This document shows, piece by piece, positions 1 through 5,755 of a stretch of 6,521 nt of DNA. This DNA comes from an uncultured Roseburia sp. (GTDB lineage Bacteria > Bacillota > Clostridia > Lachnospirales > Lachnospiraceae), in NCBI GenBank assembly GCA_947057405.1, contig CAMSEJ010000147.1, positions 1 to 6,521 on the forward strand, given 5' to 3'. The notes under the pieces are model-generated. The model saw only the letters and a list, made by a program, of their open reading frames with translations. It did no database searches and had not been told where the DNA came from. Every line of letters starts with the position of its first letter. Within the stretch, counting starts at the first letter, position 1. Position numbers and translations under genes: made by a program.

Positions 1-27
1 GGCATCGGCGCCTCACACGCCGATGCC
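1..27 (-). terminator. Hairpin, probable Rho-independent terminator of the DUF4190-like gene
   Basis: A perfect 10-bp GC-rich inverted repeat (GGCATCGGCG and CGCCGATGCC) encloses a 7-base loop. It lies 23 bases beyond the TAA stop of the minus-strand gene ending at 51. Its position and stability fit an intrinsic terminator. The U-tract would lie to the left of base 1 and cannot be seen, so the call is inferred from stem and place only. Confidence 0.65.
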
Positions 28-50
28 CGGCATATATCATACGGACACCT

Positions 51-707
51 TTAAAACGTATCATCCAAAAAATCGTCCTCTAAATCGCGATCTTCGTCCC
101 AGTCATCATCCCAGTCATTCTCCCAGTCATCATCCGGATATACGTAATCCTCCAGAAAACGGTCTTCAAACTGACGTTCCAGGCCTCTCTGAAGCTCTTG
201 CCGGATCCCGTCCCTGTAATTAATACTTCCAAAAAAGCCGATGATAAATACCAGGAACAAAAACAGTGAAAGCGCAGCCGTTATAATACCTCCGATTGCC
301 ATTCCCTTTTTCGTTTCCGGCTTTGTAAGCTGCAGTATACCGAAAATCACCGCCAGAATTGCAACCGGTACGTTGATGCAGGTGCAGAACAGCACCAGGG
401 AAACAATCCCAAGGGAAAGCGATGCGATTCCAAATCCCTGGCTGACAGGCTGTTCCGGTTCTTTATGCGGCGGCTCAAAGCCCTGGCCGTAAGTATTCTG
501 CCGGTCCTGCGCCGTGTCATGGTATTCTCCCTGATTGCAGTGCGTGCCTTCTTTATAAATACTTTCGCGGTGCGAATCCCCGGACGATTCTTCCCGCTCC
601 CCGTCCAAAGCCTGCCGCGCCGGGGAAGCGTCCTGTTCGCTGCCGCTGCCCGGCTGCGGTTTGCTGAGATTTACAGGCGTATGGCCCTCCTCATAATCTT
701 CCTTCAT
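51..707 (-). CDS. DUF4190-like membrane protein with acidic C-terminal tail
   Basis: Predicted 218-residue membrane protein of unknown function. The start at 707 is chosen because GGAGG lies 9 bases upstream (717-721); the longer ATG at 746 would place that site inside the gene. Residues 1-90 are hydrophilic and low in complexity, with many E, Q, G and S. Residues 92-127 form a hydrophobic hairpin (GIASLSLGIVSLVLF, then VPVAILAVIFGIL). After TKPETKKG, a third helix spans about 136-159. This Gly-rich core with a short polar turn resembles DUF4190/DUF4870-type domains common in Clostridia. The tail, residues 192-218, is mostly Asp, Glu and Trp with repeated DDW/NDW units. The gene has its own promoter (767-795) and a terminator (1-27), so it is probably a separate unit, although readthrough from the dismutase gene is possible. 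The fold call is moderately sure and the function is unknown. Confidence 0.8.
   Translation of the reverse strand: MKEDYEEGHTPVNLSKPQPGSGSEQDASPARQALDGEREESSGDSHRESIYKEGTHCNQGEYHDTAQDRQNTYGQGFEPPHKEPEQPVSQGFGIASLSLGIVSLVLFCTCINVPVAILAVIFGILQLTKPETKKGMAIGGIITAALSLFLFLVFIIGFFGSINYRDGIRQELQRGLERQFEDRFLEDYVYPDDDWENDWDDDWDEDRDLEDDFLDDTF
98..133 (-). repeat. Three tandem 12-bp units inside the acidic tail of the DUF4190-like gene
   Basis: On the plus strand CCCAGTCATCAT occurs at 98-109 and 122-133, with a diverged unit CCCAGTCATTCT at 110-121. In frame it encodes the DDW/NDW repeats of the acidic tail. As a multiple of three it could change copy number by slippage without breaking the reading frame. 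Confidence 0.85.
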
Positions 708-766
708 TTCACCAATCCTCCATTTCAAATACAATTCAAATGTCAAAAAAAATCCTGTTCCTCTGC

Positions 767-795
767 ATTATATCAAAAGGAGGGTAAGGTGTAAA
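767..795 (-). promoter_or_regulatory. Sigma-A promoter of the DUF4190-like gene
   Basis: On the minus strand TTTACA (790-795) and TATAAT (767-772) are separated by 17 bp, with an extended TGA immediately before the -10 box. The predicted transcript starts near 760 and leaves a leader of about 50 bases. The -35 box starts 5 bases past the dismutase stop codon. No terminator hairpin is visible between the two genes. Confidence 0.75.
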
Positions 796-799
796 GCGG

Positions 800-1318
800 T
801 TAGCGCCTGTCCCTGCCGTCTTCCCAGTCATCCACAAACCGGATGACCCCGCATCCAATTTTATCTCCTGCATTTCCGGCCGGCTGCGACGTAAAATCAT
901 CGGCATTCCGGTGAATCAATACGGATTTTCCGACAATGTCGTAAAGCTCCAGCTTTGTATCATAAAATGCAAGCCACGCATACCCTCCGCCTGAAAGAAG
1001 CGGCGGCATATCCCCCGCATGCATGGGATGAGGCACATTGTACGGGTTGTAGTGGCTTCCGGTGTTTGCAAAATTGTCCGTACAGTCTCCGTTTTCATGT
1101 ATATGGAACGCATAAAAAGCAGGGACACCCTGCCTGCCCGAATCCGGCAGGCCGAATATCTCTGCTTCCACCAGCACACCCCCGCCCGGAACACTGTAAA
1201 AATTTACAACGCCCGAAATCTCCGGAACCCCTTCTCCTCCTTCTATCTGCGCATAAGCACGCGGCCTGTTGTTGTAAAATAACTTCATGAAATTAAGCCT
1301 CGGCGTAATCTGGAACAT
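800..1318 (-). CDS. Cu/Zn superoxide dismutase family protein, leaderless
   Basis: Converts superoxide to oxygen and hydrogen peroxide. The 172 residues carry the whole metal set. FHIHENGDC gives H72 and H74, GSHYNP gives the bridging H89, HPMHAGDMP gives H97, H100 and D103, and VLIHRNADDF gives H136. The disulfide pair is C79 and C156. In the GNAG..CGVI motif the usual active-site Arg (human R143) is K153, and the zinc loop between H97 and H100 is about six residues shorter than in the eukaryotic enzyme. No signal peptide or lipobox is seen, so it is probably cytoplasmic, unlike most bacterial SodC. AAGAGG lies 6 bases before the 1318 ATG. An internal ATG at 1288 (MKLFYNNRP), with GAGG 9 bases upstream, is an alternative start. 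Only 33 bases without a terminator separate it from the upstream repressor gene, so co-transcription is likely. Confidence 0.9.
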   Translation of the reverse strand: MFQITPRLNFMKLFYNNRPRAYAQIEGGEGVPEISGVVNFYSVPGGGVLVEAEIFGLPDSGRQGVPAFYAFHIHENGDCTDNFANTGSHYNPYNVPHPMHAGDMPPLLSGGGYAWLAFYDTKLELYDIVGKSVLIHRNADDFTSQPAGNAGDKIGCGVIRFVDDWEDGRDRR

Positions 1319-1351
1319 AAAAAACCTCTTTTTCTTCTATCCTATGCGCCC

Positions 1352-1711
1352 TTATTCTTCAATATGTTCCCGCCCCTGTGCAATAATGGTGCGTACATGG
1401 GAATCTGCCAGCGAATAAAAGACCGACTTGCCCTCCCGCCTGCTCTTCACCAGCTTGTTCTGCTTTAAAATGCGCAGCTGATGTGAAATTGCCGACTGCG
1501 TCATGCGAAGCGCCTCAGCCAGATCACACACGCAGACCTCCGCCTCAAACAGTACAAACAAAATCCGGATACGGGTGGAATCCCCGAATACCTTGAACAG
1601 CTCCGCCAGATCGTACAGTTCCGTTTCCTCCGGCATTGTTTCGTTTACAATTTTTAACAGCTCCTCATGCACTTCTACGGCGTCGCAGCAAACAGCTTCC
1701 TTTTTTTCCAT
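1352..1711 (-). CDS. ArsR/SmtB-family metal-sensing repressor (CadC/SmtB/CzrA-like)
   Basis: A 119-residue winged-helix repressor expected to bind DNA without metal and release it when Zn, Cd or Pb binds. The recognition region is CDLAEALRMTQSAISHQLR (about 62-80), followed by the wing REGKSVFYSL. Two metal sites are visible. An alpha-3N type site could use C60 and C62 (EVCVCDL) with the N-terminal C8 and C9, as in CadC. An alpha-5 type site is D103, H105, H116 and E119, with the same spacing as D104, H106, H117 and E120 of SmtB. AGGAGG at 1717-1722 sits 5 bases before the ATG, which fixes the start. The gene lies 52 bases downstream of the efflux ATPase without a hairpin between them, so it is probably the third gene of the operon and autoregulated through the operator at 3937-3956. 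Having the repressor after the pump is the reverse of the usual cadC-cadA order. Confidence 0.93.
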   Translation of the reverse strand: MEKKEAVCCDAVEVHEELLKIVNETMPEETELYDLAELFKVFGDSTRIRILFVLFEAEVCVCDLAEALRMTQSAISHQLRILKQNKLVKSRREGKSVFYSLADSHVRTIIAQGREHIEE

Positions 1712-1763
1712 GTCTTCCTCCTAAATTGTCCCGTCTCTATTTGTTGTGCCCTCTTTTTGCGTC

Positions 1764-3632
1764 TTACAGATTTTTTACAAACAACGCGCGGACGGCGTTT
1801 AAGACAGCCAGCACCATGACGCCGACGTCGGCAAAAATGGCAAGCCACATATTTGCAATCCCAAATGCCCCCAGAAGCAGGCAAAGCAGCTTAATTCCAA
1901 TGGCAAAATAAATATTTTCATAGACAATCCGGATACATTTTTTTGCAATCCGGATGGCTTTTGCAATTTTAAGCGGATCGTCATCCATCAGGACGATATC
2001 TGCCGCTTCAATTGCGGCATCCGATCCAAGCGCGCCCATCGCAATCCCGATATCCGCCCTCGACAATACCGGAGCGTCGTTGATTCCGTCCCCGACAAAT
2101 GCCAGCTTCTCTTTTGCGCCCTTCTGCGAAAGCAGCTCTTCCGTTTTGGCAACCTTATCCGCCGGGAGCAGTTCGCTAAAAACGCTATGGATCCCCAGCT
2201 CTCCTGCCGTATGCACCGCGGCCGAGCGGCTGTCCCCGGTAAGCATCACGAGATTTTCTATACCGGATTTTTTCAACTGGACGACGGCTTCTTTTGCATG
2301 CGGTTTTAAACGGTCGGATATTAAAATATGGCCCATATAGCTGCCCTCCACCGCAATGTGCACGACTGTCCCCGCATGGCTGCATTCCCGGTACGCAATG
2401 CCAAGGCGTTCCATTAACCTGCCGTTTCCGGCGGCAACCGCCCTGCCGTCTACCTTTGCCGTTACGCCGTTCCCTCCGATTTCTTCCACGTCAGACACCC
2501 TGCCTTTGTCTAATTTTTTCCCGCAGGCTTTTCTTAAGCTTTCACTGATCGGATGGGAAGAATACAATTCTGCAAGAGCGGCGATTTCCAGCAGCTCTTC
2601 CTCCGTGATTTTGCTGTGATGGATGCCGTTTACTTCAAACACGCCCTGCGTCATGGTTCCGGTTTTATCAAATACCACATATTTTGTCGATGCAAGCGCT
2701 TCCAGATAATTGGATCCTTTTACAAGCACGCCCGCTTTCCCCGCGCCGCCAATCCCGGCAAAAAAACCAAGCGGAATACTGATAACAAGCGCACAGGGAC
2801 AGCTGATTACCAAAAACGTAAGCGCACGGTAGATCCACATGCCCCACTGAGGCGGCTCCTTAAAAACAAACAGGCCGGCGAGCGGAGGCAGTAACGCAAG
2901 TGCAAGCGCGCCGAAACAGACGGCGGGCGTATACACCCTTGCAAAGCGGGAAATAAAGTTTTCGGATCGGGATTTCCGGGAGCTTGCATTTTCAACCAGA
3001 TCCAAAATTTTCGATACGGTTGATTCGCCAAATTCTTTGGTCGTCCGAATCCGAAGCACGCCTGTCAGATTGATACAGCCGCTTATAACCTCATCGCCTT
3101 CCTGTGCGTCACGCGGCAGGCTTTCTCCGGTCAGGGCACTGGTGTTTAACGTAGACACTCCTTCTATAATCACGCCGTCAATCGGGATTTTTTCACCGGG
3201 ACGCACCAGCAGGATGCTTCCCGTTTCCACTTCGTCGGGATCGAGCCGCTCAACGCTGCCGTTTCGTTCCACATTGGCATAATCCGGACGGATGTCCATC
3301 AGTTCACTGATATTTTTGCGGCTCTTTCCAATGGCATAACTCTGAAACAGCTCCCCGATCTGGTAAAAGAGCATAACTGCCACGCCCTCCGTATATTCCC
3401 CCAGCAGAATCGCTCCAAGCGTCGCAACCGCCATCAGAAAATTTTCGTCAAATACCTGGCGGTTTAATATTCCTTTGCCGGCTTTTTTTAAAATATCATA
3501 GCCTATGATCAGGTACGGAACAAGAAATAAGGCAAAACGGACGGCGCCGCTGACCGGGAGAACTGACAAAAATATCATCATTGCAGCAGCCGACAGGATC
3601 CTTGCCAGGACTTTTTTCTGTTTTTTATTCAT
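1764..3632 (-). CDS. P1B-type heavy-metal efflux ATPase (Zn/Cd/Pb, ZntA/CadA-like)
   Basis: Predicted 622-residue membrane pump that exports Zn, Cd or Pb ions using ATP. Hydrophobic helices occupy about 11-47 and 61-101, then the actuator loop has TGES (168-171). Further helices lie at about 235-257 and 266-293, with the CPC metal motif at 278-280. The phosphorylation motif DKTGT has D322. The nucleotide domain shows HP (360-361), TGD (465-467) and GDGINDAP from 514. The last helices carry K581 and D602 (ADVG), 21 residues apart like K693 and D714 of ZntA, which supports divalent Zn/Cd/Pb rather than Cu. There is no N-terminal HMA domain; one is encoded separately just upstream. The start at 3632 is chosen because AAAGGAG lies about 10 bases upstream. 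The longer ATG at 3707 overlaps the HMA gene and adds 25 uncharacteristic residues. Confidence 0.95.
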   Translation of the reverse strand: MNKKQKKVLARILSAAAMMIFLSVLPVSGAVRFALFLVPYLIIGYDILKKAGKGILNRQVFDENFLMAVATLGAILLGEYTEGVAVMLFYQIGELFQSYAIGKSRKNISELMDIRPDYANVERNGSVERLDPDEVETGSILLVRPGEKIPIDGVIIEGVSTLNTSALTGESLPRDAQEGDEVISGCINLTGVLRIRTTKEFGESTVSKILDLVENASSRKSRSENFISRFARVYTPAVCFGALALALLPPLAGLFVFKEPPQWGMWIYRALTFLVISCPCALVISIPLGFFAGIGGAGKAGVLVKGSNYLEALASTKYVVFDKTGTMTQGVFEVNGIHHSKITEEELLEIAALAELYSSHPISESLRKACGKKLDKGRVSDVEEIGGNGVTAKVDGRAVAAGNGRLMERLGIAYRECSHAGTVVHIAVEGSYMGHILISDRLKPHAKEAVVQLKKSGIENLVMLTGDSRSAAVHTAGELGIHSVFSELLPADKVAKTEELLSQKGAKEKLAFVGDGINDAPVLSRADIGIAMGALGSDAAIEAADIVLMDDDPLKIAKAIRIAKKCIRIVYENIYFAIGIKLLCLLLGAFGIANMWLAIFADVGVMVLAVLNAVRALFVKNL

Positions 3633-3681
3633 AGTACATCTTCTCCTTTCCGTTTTTTGCAGCAGAATCCGTCTGTCCCTG

Positions 3682-3903
3682 TCAGGAAAAGAAAATCTCA
3701 CAGTCATCTTCTATCTTTTTGCAGTTTTTTAAAACGGTCTGCATTACGCTTCCCGGATCGGCTCCTTCTTCAAATTCCACCGTCATCTTCAGTGTCATAA
3801 AATTGACCGAAGCGGATTTTACCCCGGGCGTTTTTCCTGCCGCTTCTTCCATTTTATTGGCGCAGTTTGCACAGTCTACTTCGATTTTGTACGTTTTTTT
3901 CAT
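3682..3903 (-). CDS. Free-standing HMA metal-binding protein, partner of the efflux ATPase
   Basis: A 73-residue protein that is essentially one heavy-metal-associated domain with a beta-alpha-beta-beta-alpha-beta pattern. The metal loop is VDCANC (D10, C11, C14). An Asp before the first Cys is also found in the Zn/Cd/Pb-binding domain of ZntA (GMDCAAC), whereas copper domains usually have Thr there. Two more cysteines, C61 and C68 (in DDCE), lie near the C-terminus. The start at 3903 is chosen because AGGAG lies 7 bases upstream; the longer ATG at 3954 falls inside the operator and near the predicted transcript start. It is first in the operon, 49 bases before the ATPase. It probably replaces the missing N-terminal domain of the pump as a cytoplasmic metal donor or sensor, which is inferred from order and family. 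Confidence 0.88.
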   Translation of the reverse strand: MKKTYKIEVDCANCANKMEEAAGKTPGVKSASVNFMTLKMTVEFEEGADPGSVMQTVLKNCKKIEDDCEIFFS

Positions 3904-3936
3904 GTTCAATCTCCTTTTTTGTTTATTCATTTTATT

Positions 3937-3956
3937 ATATGAACATTTATTCATAT
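3937..3956. promoter_or_regulatory. ArsR/SmtB-type operator
   Basis: A perfect inverted repeat, ATATGAA-N6-TTCATAT. Its core TGAACA-TT-TATTCA has the 6-2-6 layout and nearly the same bases as the SmtB operator core (TGAACA-GT-TATTCA, from memory). It lies about 4 to 24 bases downstream of the predicted transcription start of the metal operon, where a bound repressor would block the polymerase. A further half-site TTTATTCAT at 3922-3930 repeats 3946-3954. Confidence 0.85.
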
Positions 3957-3966
3957 GTTTATACTT

Positions 3967-3994
3967 ATAATAACAGGCATTTTGTATTTGTCAA
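3967..3994 (-). promoter_or_regulatory. Promoter of the metal-efflux operon
   Basis: On the minus strand a consensus TTGACA (3989-3994) and TATTAT (3967-3972) are 16 bp apart, with an extended -10 TG one base before. Transcription should start near 3960 and give a leader of about 57 bases containing the operator. It is the only strong promoter seen upstream of the HMA, ATPase, repressor and dismutase genes. Confidence 0.8.
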
Positions 3995-4005
3995 GTGTTT
4001 TTTGC

Positions 4006-4040
4006 TGCAGGCTGCGCATCCGTTACCGGCCTGCATTTTT
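4006..4040 (+). other. Terminator-like hairpin between the divergent promoters
   Basis: TGCAGGC (4006-4012) and GCCTGCA (4029-4035) form a 7-bp stem with a 16-base loop, followed by TTTTT (4036-4040). It has the form of a weak plus-strand intrinsic terminator, yet no plus-strand gene precedes it. It lies between the -35 boxes of the two divergent promoters. It could stop stray or antisense transcription, or be chance. Confidence 0.35.
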
Positions 4041-4045
4041 CATAC

Positions 4046-4074
4046 TTGCCATCAATTTTCAAATACTATATAAT
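4046..4074 (+). promoter_or_regulatory. Promoter of the DUF1836 gene
   Basis: TTGCCA (4046-4051) and a perfect TATAAT (4069-4074) are separated by 17 bp. Transcription would start near 4080, so the leader is only about 12 bases and the ribosome binding site lies almost at the 5' end of the message. Confidence 0.75.
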
Positions 4075-4091
4075 AACAAAGAGGTGATCTT

Positions 4092-4742
4092 ATGGCAAAC
4101 GAAATACACGAATTTTTAAAGGAAGTTTTAACCAAGCTTCAATCCATCGACTATGTCAAACCGGAATCCCTGCCGAATATTGATTTATATATGGATCAGG
4201 TCACAACCTTTATGAATACCCAGCTGGCGTCGACCAAACGGCATGAAGACGACAAAATCCTGACAAAGACGATGATTAACAACTACACCAAAAACAACCT
4301 TCTCCCGCCGCCCGACCGAAAAAAATACTCCAAGGACCATGTGCTTACACTGCTGTTTATCTATTATTTTAAAAGCATTTTAAGCATCAGCGACATCCAG
4401 AGTATTTTAACCCCTATCACAAACCGCTATTTTTCCAATGACAGCGGGCTTGACTTACAGGATGTTTATAACGAGGTGTTTGGGCTTGAACATGAAGAAG
4501 CGCAGCATATTTTAAAGGATCTTGCAAAGAAATATAAGACCAGTTCCAAAACCTTTGCCGGCATTCCGGAAGATGAGGCGGAGCTTTTGCGTACATTTTC
4601 GTTTATCTGCATGCTCAGTTTTGATGTTTACATAAAAAAACTGATTATCGAACAGACGATTGACCGGCTTCCGGCCCCCTCATCCCTGAAACAAAAAGCT
4701 GCCGGCAAGAAAAAAGAAAAAGCTGCTGAAAAAGACGGGTAA
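4092..4742 (+). CDS. DUF1836 domain-containing protein, probable DNA-binding regulator
   Basis: A 216-residue soluble protein of the DUF1836 family, which is common in Clostridia and Bacilli and has no assigned biochemical role. The hallmark block lies at about 57-83: LTKTMINNY, a basic linker, PPP, DRKKYSKDH. It resembles the helix-turn-helix and wing region of MerR-type proteins. It is followed by the helical LLFIYYFKSILSISDIQSIL (87-106) and a helical C-terminal half. The end, about 198-216, is Lys/Ala/Glu-rich and probably disordered. The ribosome site GAGGTGATC is an unusually long match to the 16S anti-Shine-Dalgarno sequence, with the ATG two bases after it. The gene is divergent from the metal operon and shares its 188-bp control region, and it ends in a bidirectional terminator. 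A regulatory role is inferred from the domain; the target is unknown. Confidence 0.85.
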   Translation: MANEIHEFLKEVLTKLQSIDYVKPESLPNIDLYMDQVTTFMNTQLASTKRHEDDKILTKTMINNYTKNNLLPPPDRKKYSKDHVLTLLFIYYFKSILSISDIQSILTPITNRYFSNDSGLDLQDVYNEVFGLEHEEAQHILKDLAKKYKTSSKTFAGIPEDEAELLRTFSFICMLSFDVYIKKLIIEQTIDRLPAPSSLKQKAAGKKKEKAAEKDG

Positions 4743-4770
4743 GAAGCACTGGCTTCTCACCCGCCTTTTT
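4734..4770. terminator. Bidirectional Rho-independent terminator of the convergent pair
   Basis: A 14-base stem (4734-4747 with 4752-4765) has the loop ACTG. It is followed by TTTTT (4766-4770) on the plus strand and by five T on the minus strand (AAAAA at 4729-4733). Two A/C mismatches on the plus-strand RNA become G-U pairs on the minus-strand RNA, so the minus stem is continuous. Both stop codons lie within the stem. Confidence 0.9.
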
Positions 4771-5068
4771 CATTCGTTTCCTTTTTCTTAAGCCGCTCAA
4801 ATACCATGTCATATCCGTCATTGCCATAATTTAACGAACGGTTTACCCTGCTGATCGTAGCCGTAGATGCGCCTGTCCGCTCCGCAATATCAAGATATGT
4901 TTTGTGTTCCCTCAGCATATATGCCACTTCAAAACGCTGCGACAGGGAAAGCAGCTCATTGACGGTGCAGACATCTTCAAAAAATGTATAGCACTCTTCT
5001 CTGTCCTGCAGTGTTAATATGGCGTCAAACAGATGGTTTACGACTTCTGTCCTTATTTTTTTATTCAT
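4757..5068 (-). CDS. yerC: YerC/YecD family TrpR-related DNA-binding protein
   Basis: A 103-residue helical protein that matches the TrpR-related YerC/YecD family of Firmicutes. The signature region VNELLSLSQRFEVAYMLREHKTY (36-58) leads into the helix-turn-helix LDIAERTGASTATISRVNRSL (59-79), then the family ending LNYGNDGYDMVF. It is expected to bind DNA as a dimer like TrpR. Nothing here shows that it senses tryptophan, and its regulon is unknown. The start at 5068 is chosen because AAGGAG lies 8 bases upstream; the ATG at 5089 has no such site. It is a single-gene unit with its own promoter (5101-5129), and its 3' end is shared with the bidirectional terminator. The low-complexity tail KKKETNEKGG is partly dictated by that hairpin. 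Confidence 0.92.
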   Translation of the reverse strand: MNKKIRTEVVNHLFDAILTLQDREECYTFFEDVCTVNELLSLSQRFEVAYMLREHKTYLDIAERTGASTATISRVNRSLNYGNDGYDMVFERLKKKETNEKGG

Positions 5069-5100
5069 ATGCCCTTCTCCTTCTGTCATTCAATACTGTT

Positions 5101-5129
5101 ATTTTAGCATATTAAAGTATGAACGTAAA
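5101..5129 (-). promoter_or_regulatory. Promoter of the yerC-like gene
   Basis: On the minus strand TTTACG (5124-5129) and TAAAAT (5101-5106) are 17 bp apart, with an extended TGC before the -10 box. It lies about 33 bases upstream of the chosen start codon. Confidence 0.6.
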
Positions 5130-5140
5130 CCGGCTTATCA

Positions 5141-5169
5141 CATTTTTCTGTCCGGATCATAGAATAATG
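5141..5169 (+). promoter_or_regulatory. Possible promoter of the lipoprotein gene
   Basis: ATCACA, 17 bp and TAGAAT form a weak match to a sigma-A promoter within the 135-bp gap between the yerC-like gene and the lipoprotein gene. The positions are approximate. No operator or riboswitch was recognised here, so the call is tentative. Confidence 0.25.
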
Positions 5170-5203
5170 TATATCATTGTTTTAATTCAGGGAGGATTTT
5201 CTA

Positions 5204-5755
5204 TTGTCAGTTCAGTTTCGTTTCAAAAAAAGCATGCTTTCTATTTCTGTAACCCTGCCGTTAATTGCCCTGGCACTTTCCGGCTGTGCAAAGGACAGCG
5301 GTACAAAAAGTACGGGGGCTTCCGGAGAAAAGGTTGTCTTAAACGAAGTGGCGCACTCTGTTTTTTATGCTCCGATGTATGTGGCGCTGGAAGAAGGGTA
5401 CTTTAAAGACGCAGGAATTGATCTGGAAATCGTGACGGGATTCGGAGCGGATAAAACCATGACCGCCGTACTTTCCGGTGAAGCAGACATTGGTTTTATG
5501 GGACCGGAAACCACTGTCTACGCCTTTAACGAAGGGGCTTCCGACGTCGTGAAAAATTTCGCCCAGCTTACCCAGCGTGCCGGGAATTTCCTGATTGCAA
5601 GGGAACAGGTGGAAGATTTTAAATGGACGGATTTAAAGGGAGCGAATGTGCTCGGAGGGCGCGCAGGCGGTATGCCCAGCCACGATGGTACATGGGAACA
5701 CATCCTTTTGATCCGGCTTTCCGACAAATTTGAGTTCATTTATAATTCTCGATAA
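5204..5755 (+). CDS. C-terminally truncated ABC transporter substrate-binding lipoprotein (SsuA/NMT1 family)
   Basis: Encodes 183 residues where the family usually has about 320-340. Translation starts at a TTG, set by GGGAGG 8 bases upstream (5190-5195). A basic N-terminus and hydrophobic stretch lead to the lipobox LSGC with C28, so it would be a membrane-anchored extracytoplasmic lipoprotein. Residues 44-158 fit the first lobe of SsuA/TauA/NMT1-THI5-type binding proteins: HSVFYAPMYVALEEGYF, the turn GADKTMTAVLSGEADIGFMG, then LGGRAGGMP. Such proteins deliver sulfonates, taurine, thiamine precursors or similar small molecules to an ABC importer; the ligand cannot be told. From about residue 159 (base 5678) the resemblance fades, although WEHIL at 164-168 may be a remnant, and the frame stops at 5755 inside the 3' end of the GNAT gene. 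No permease or ATPase gene follows. It is probably non-functional, or a chimeric assembly. Confidence 0.75.
   Translation: MSVQFRFKKSMLSISVTLPLIALALSGCAKDSGTKSTGASGEKVVLNEVAHSVFYAPMYVALEEGYFKDAGIDLEIVTGFGADKTMTAVLSGEADIGFMGPETTVYAFNEGASDVVKNFAQLTQRAGNFLIAREQVEDFKWTDLKGANVLGGRAGGMPSHDGTWEHILLIRLSDKFEFIYNSR

Noticed and set aside
724..746. TTGACA on the minus strand at 741-746 as the -35 box of the DUF4190-like gene
   Set aside because: No -10 box lies 16-18 bp downstream, where the ribosome site begins; the TTTACA/TATAAT pair at 767-795 is far better.
465..794. 109-residue plus-strand frame opposite the DUF4190-like gene
   Set aside because: It is antisense to a gene with a good ribosome site, promoter and membrane pattern, and its translation has no domain-like features.
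1954..2340. 128-residue plus-strand frame opposite the ATPase gene
   Set aside because: It is a shadow of the conserved ATPase domain; Ser/Ala/Pro-rich translation and no ribosome binding site.
3633..3707. Longer start of the efflux ATPase at 3707
   Set aside because: It would overlap the HMA gene, has no ribosome site, and adds residues unlike the family; 3632 has AAAGGAG at a good distance.
3904..3954. Longer start of the HMA protein at 3954
   Set aside because: The codon lies within the operator next to the predicted transcript start, without a ribosome site; 3903 has AGGAG 7 bases upstream.
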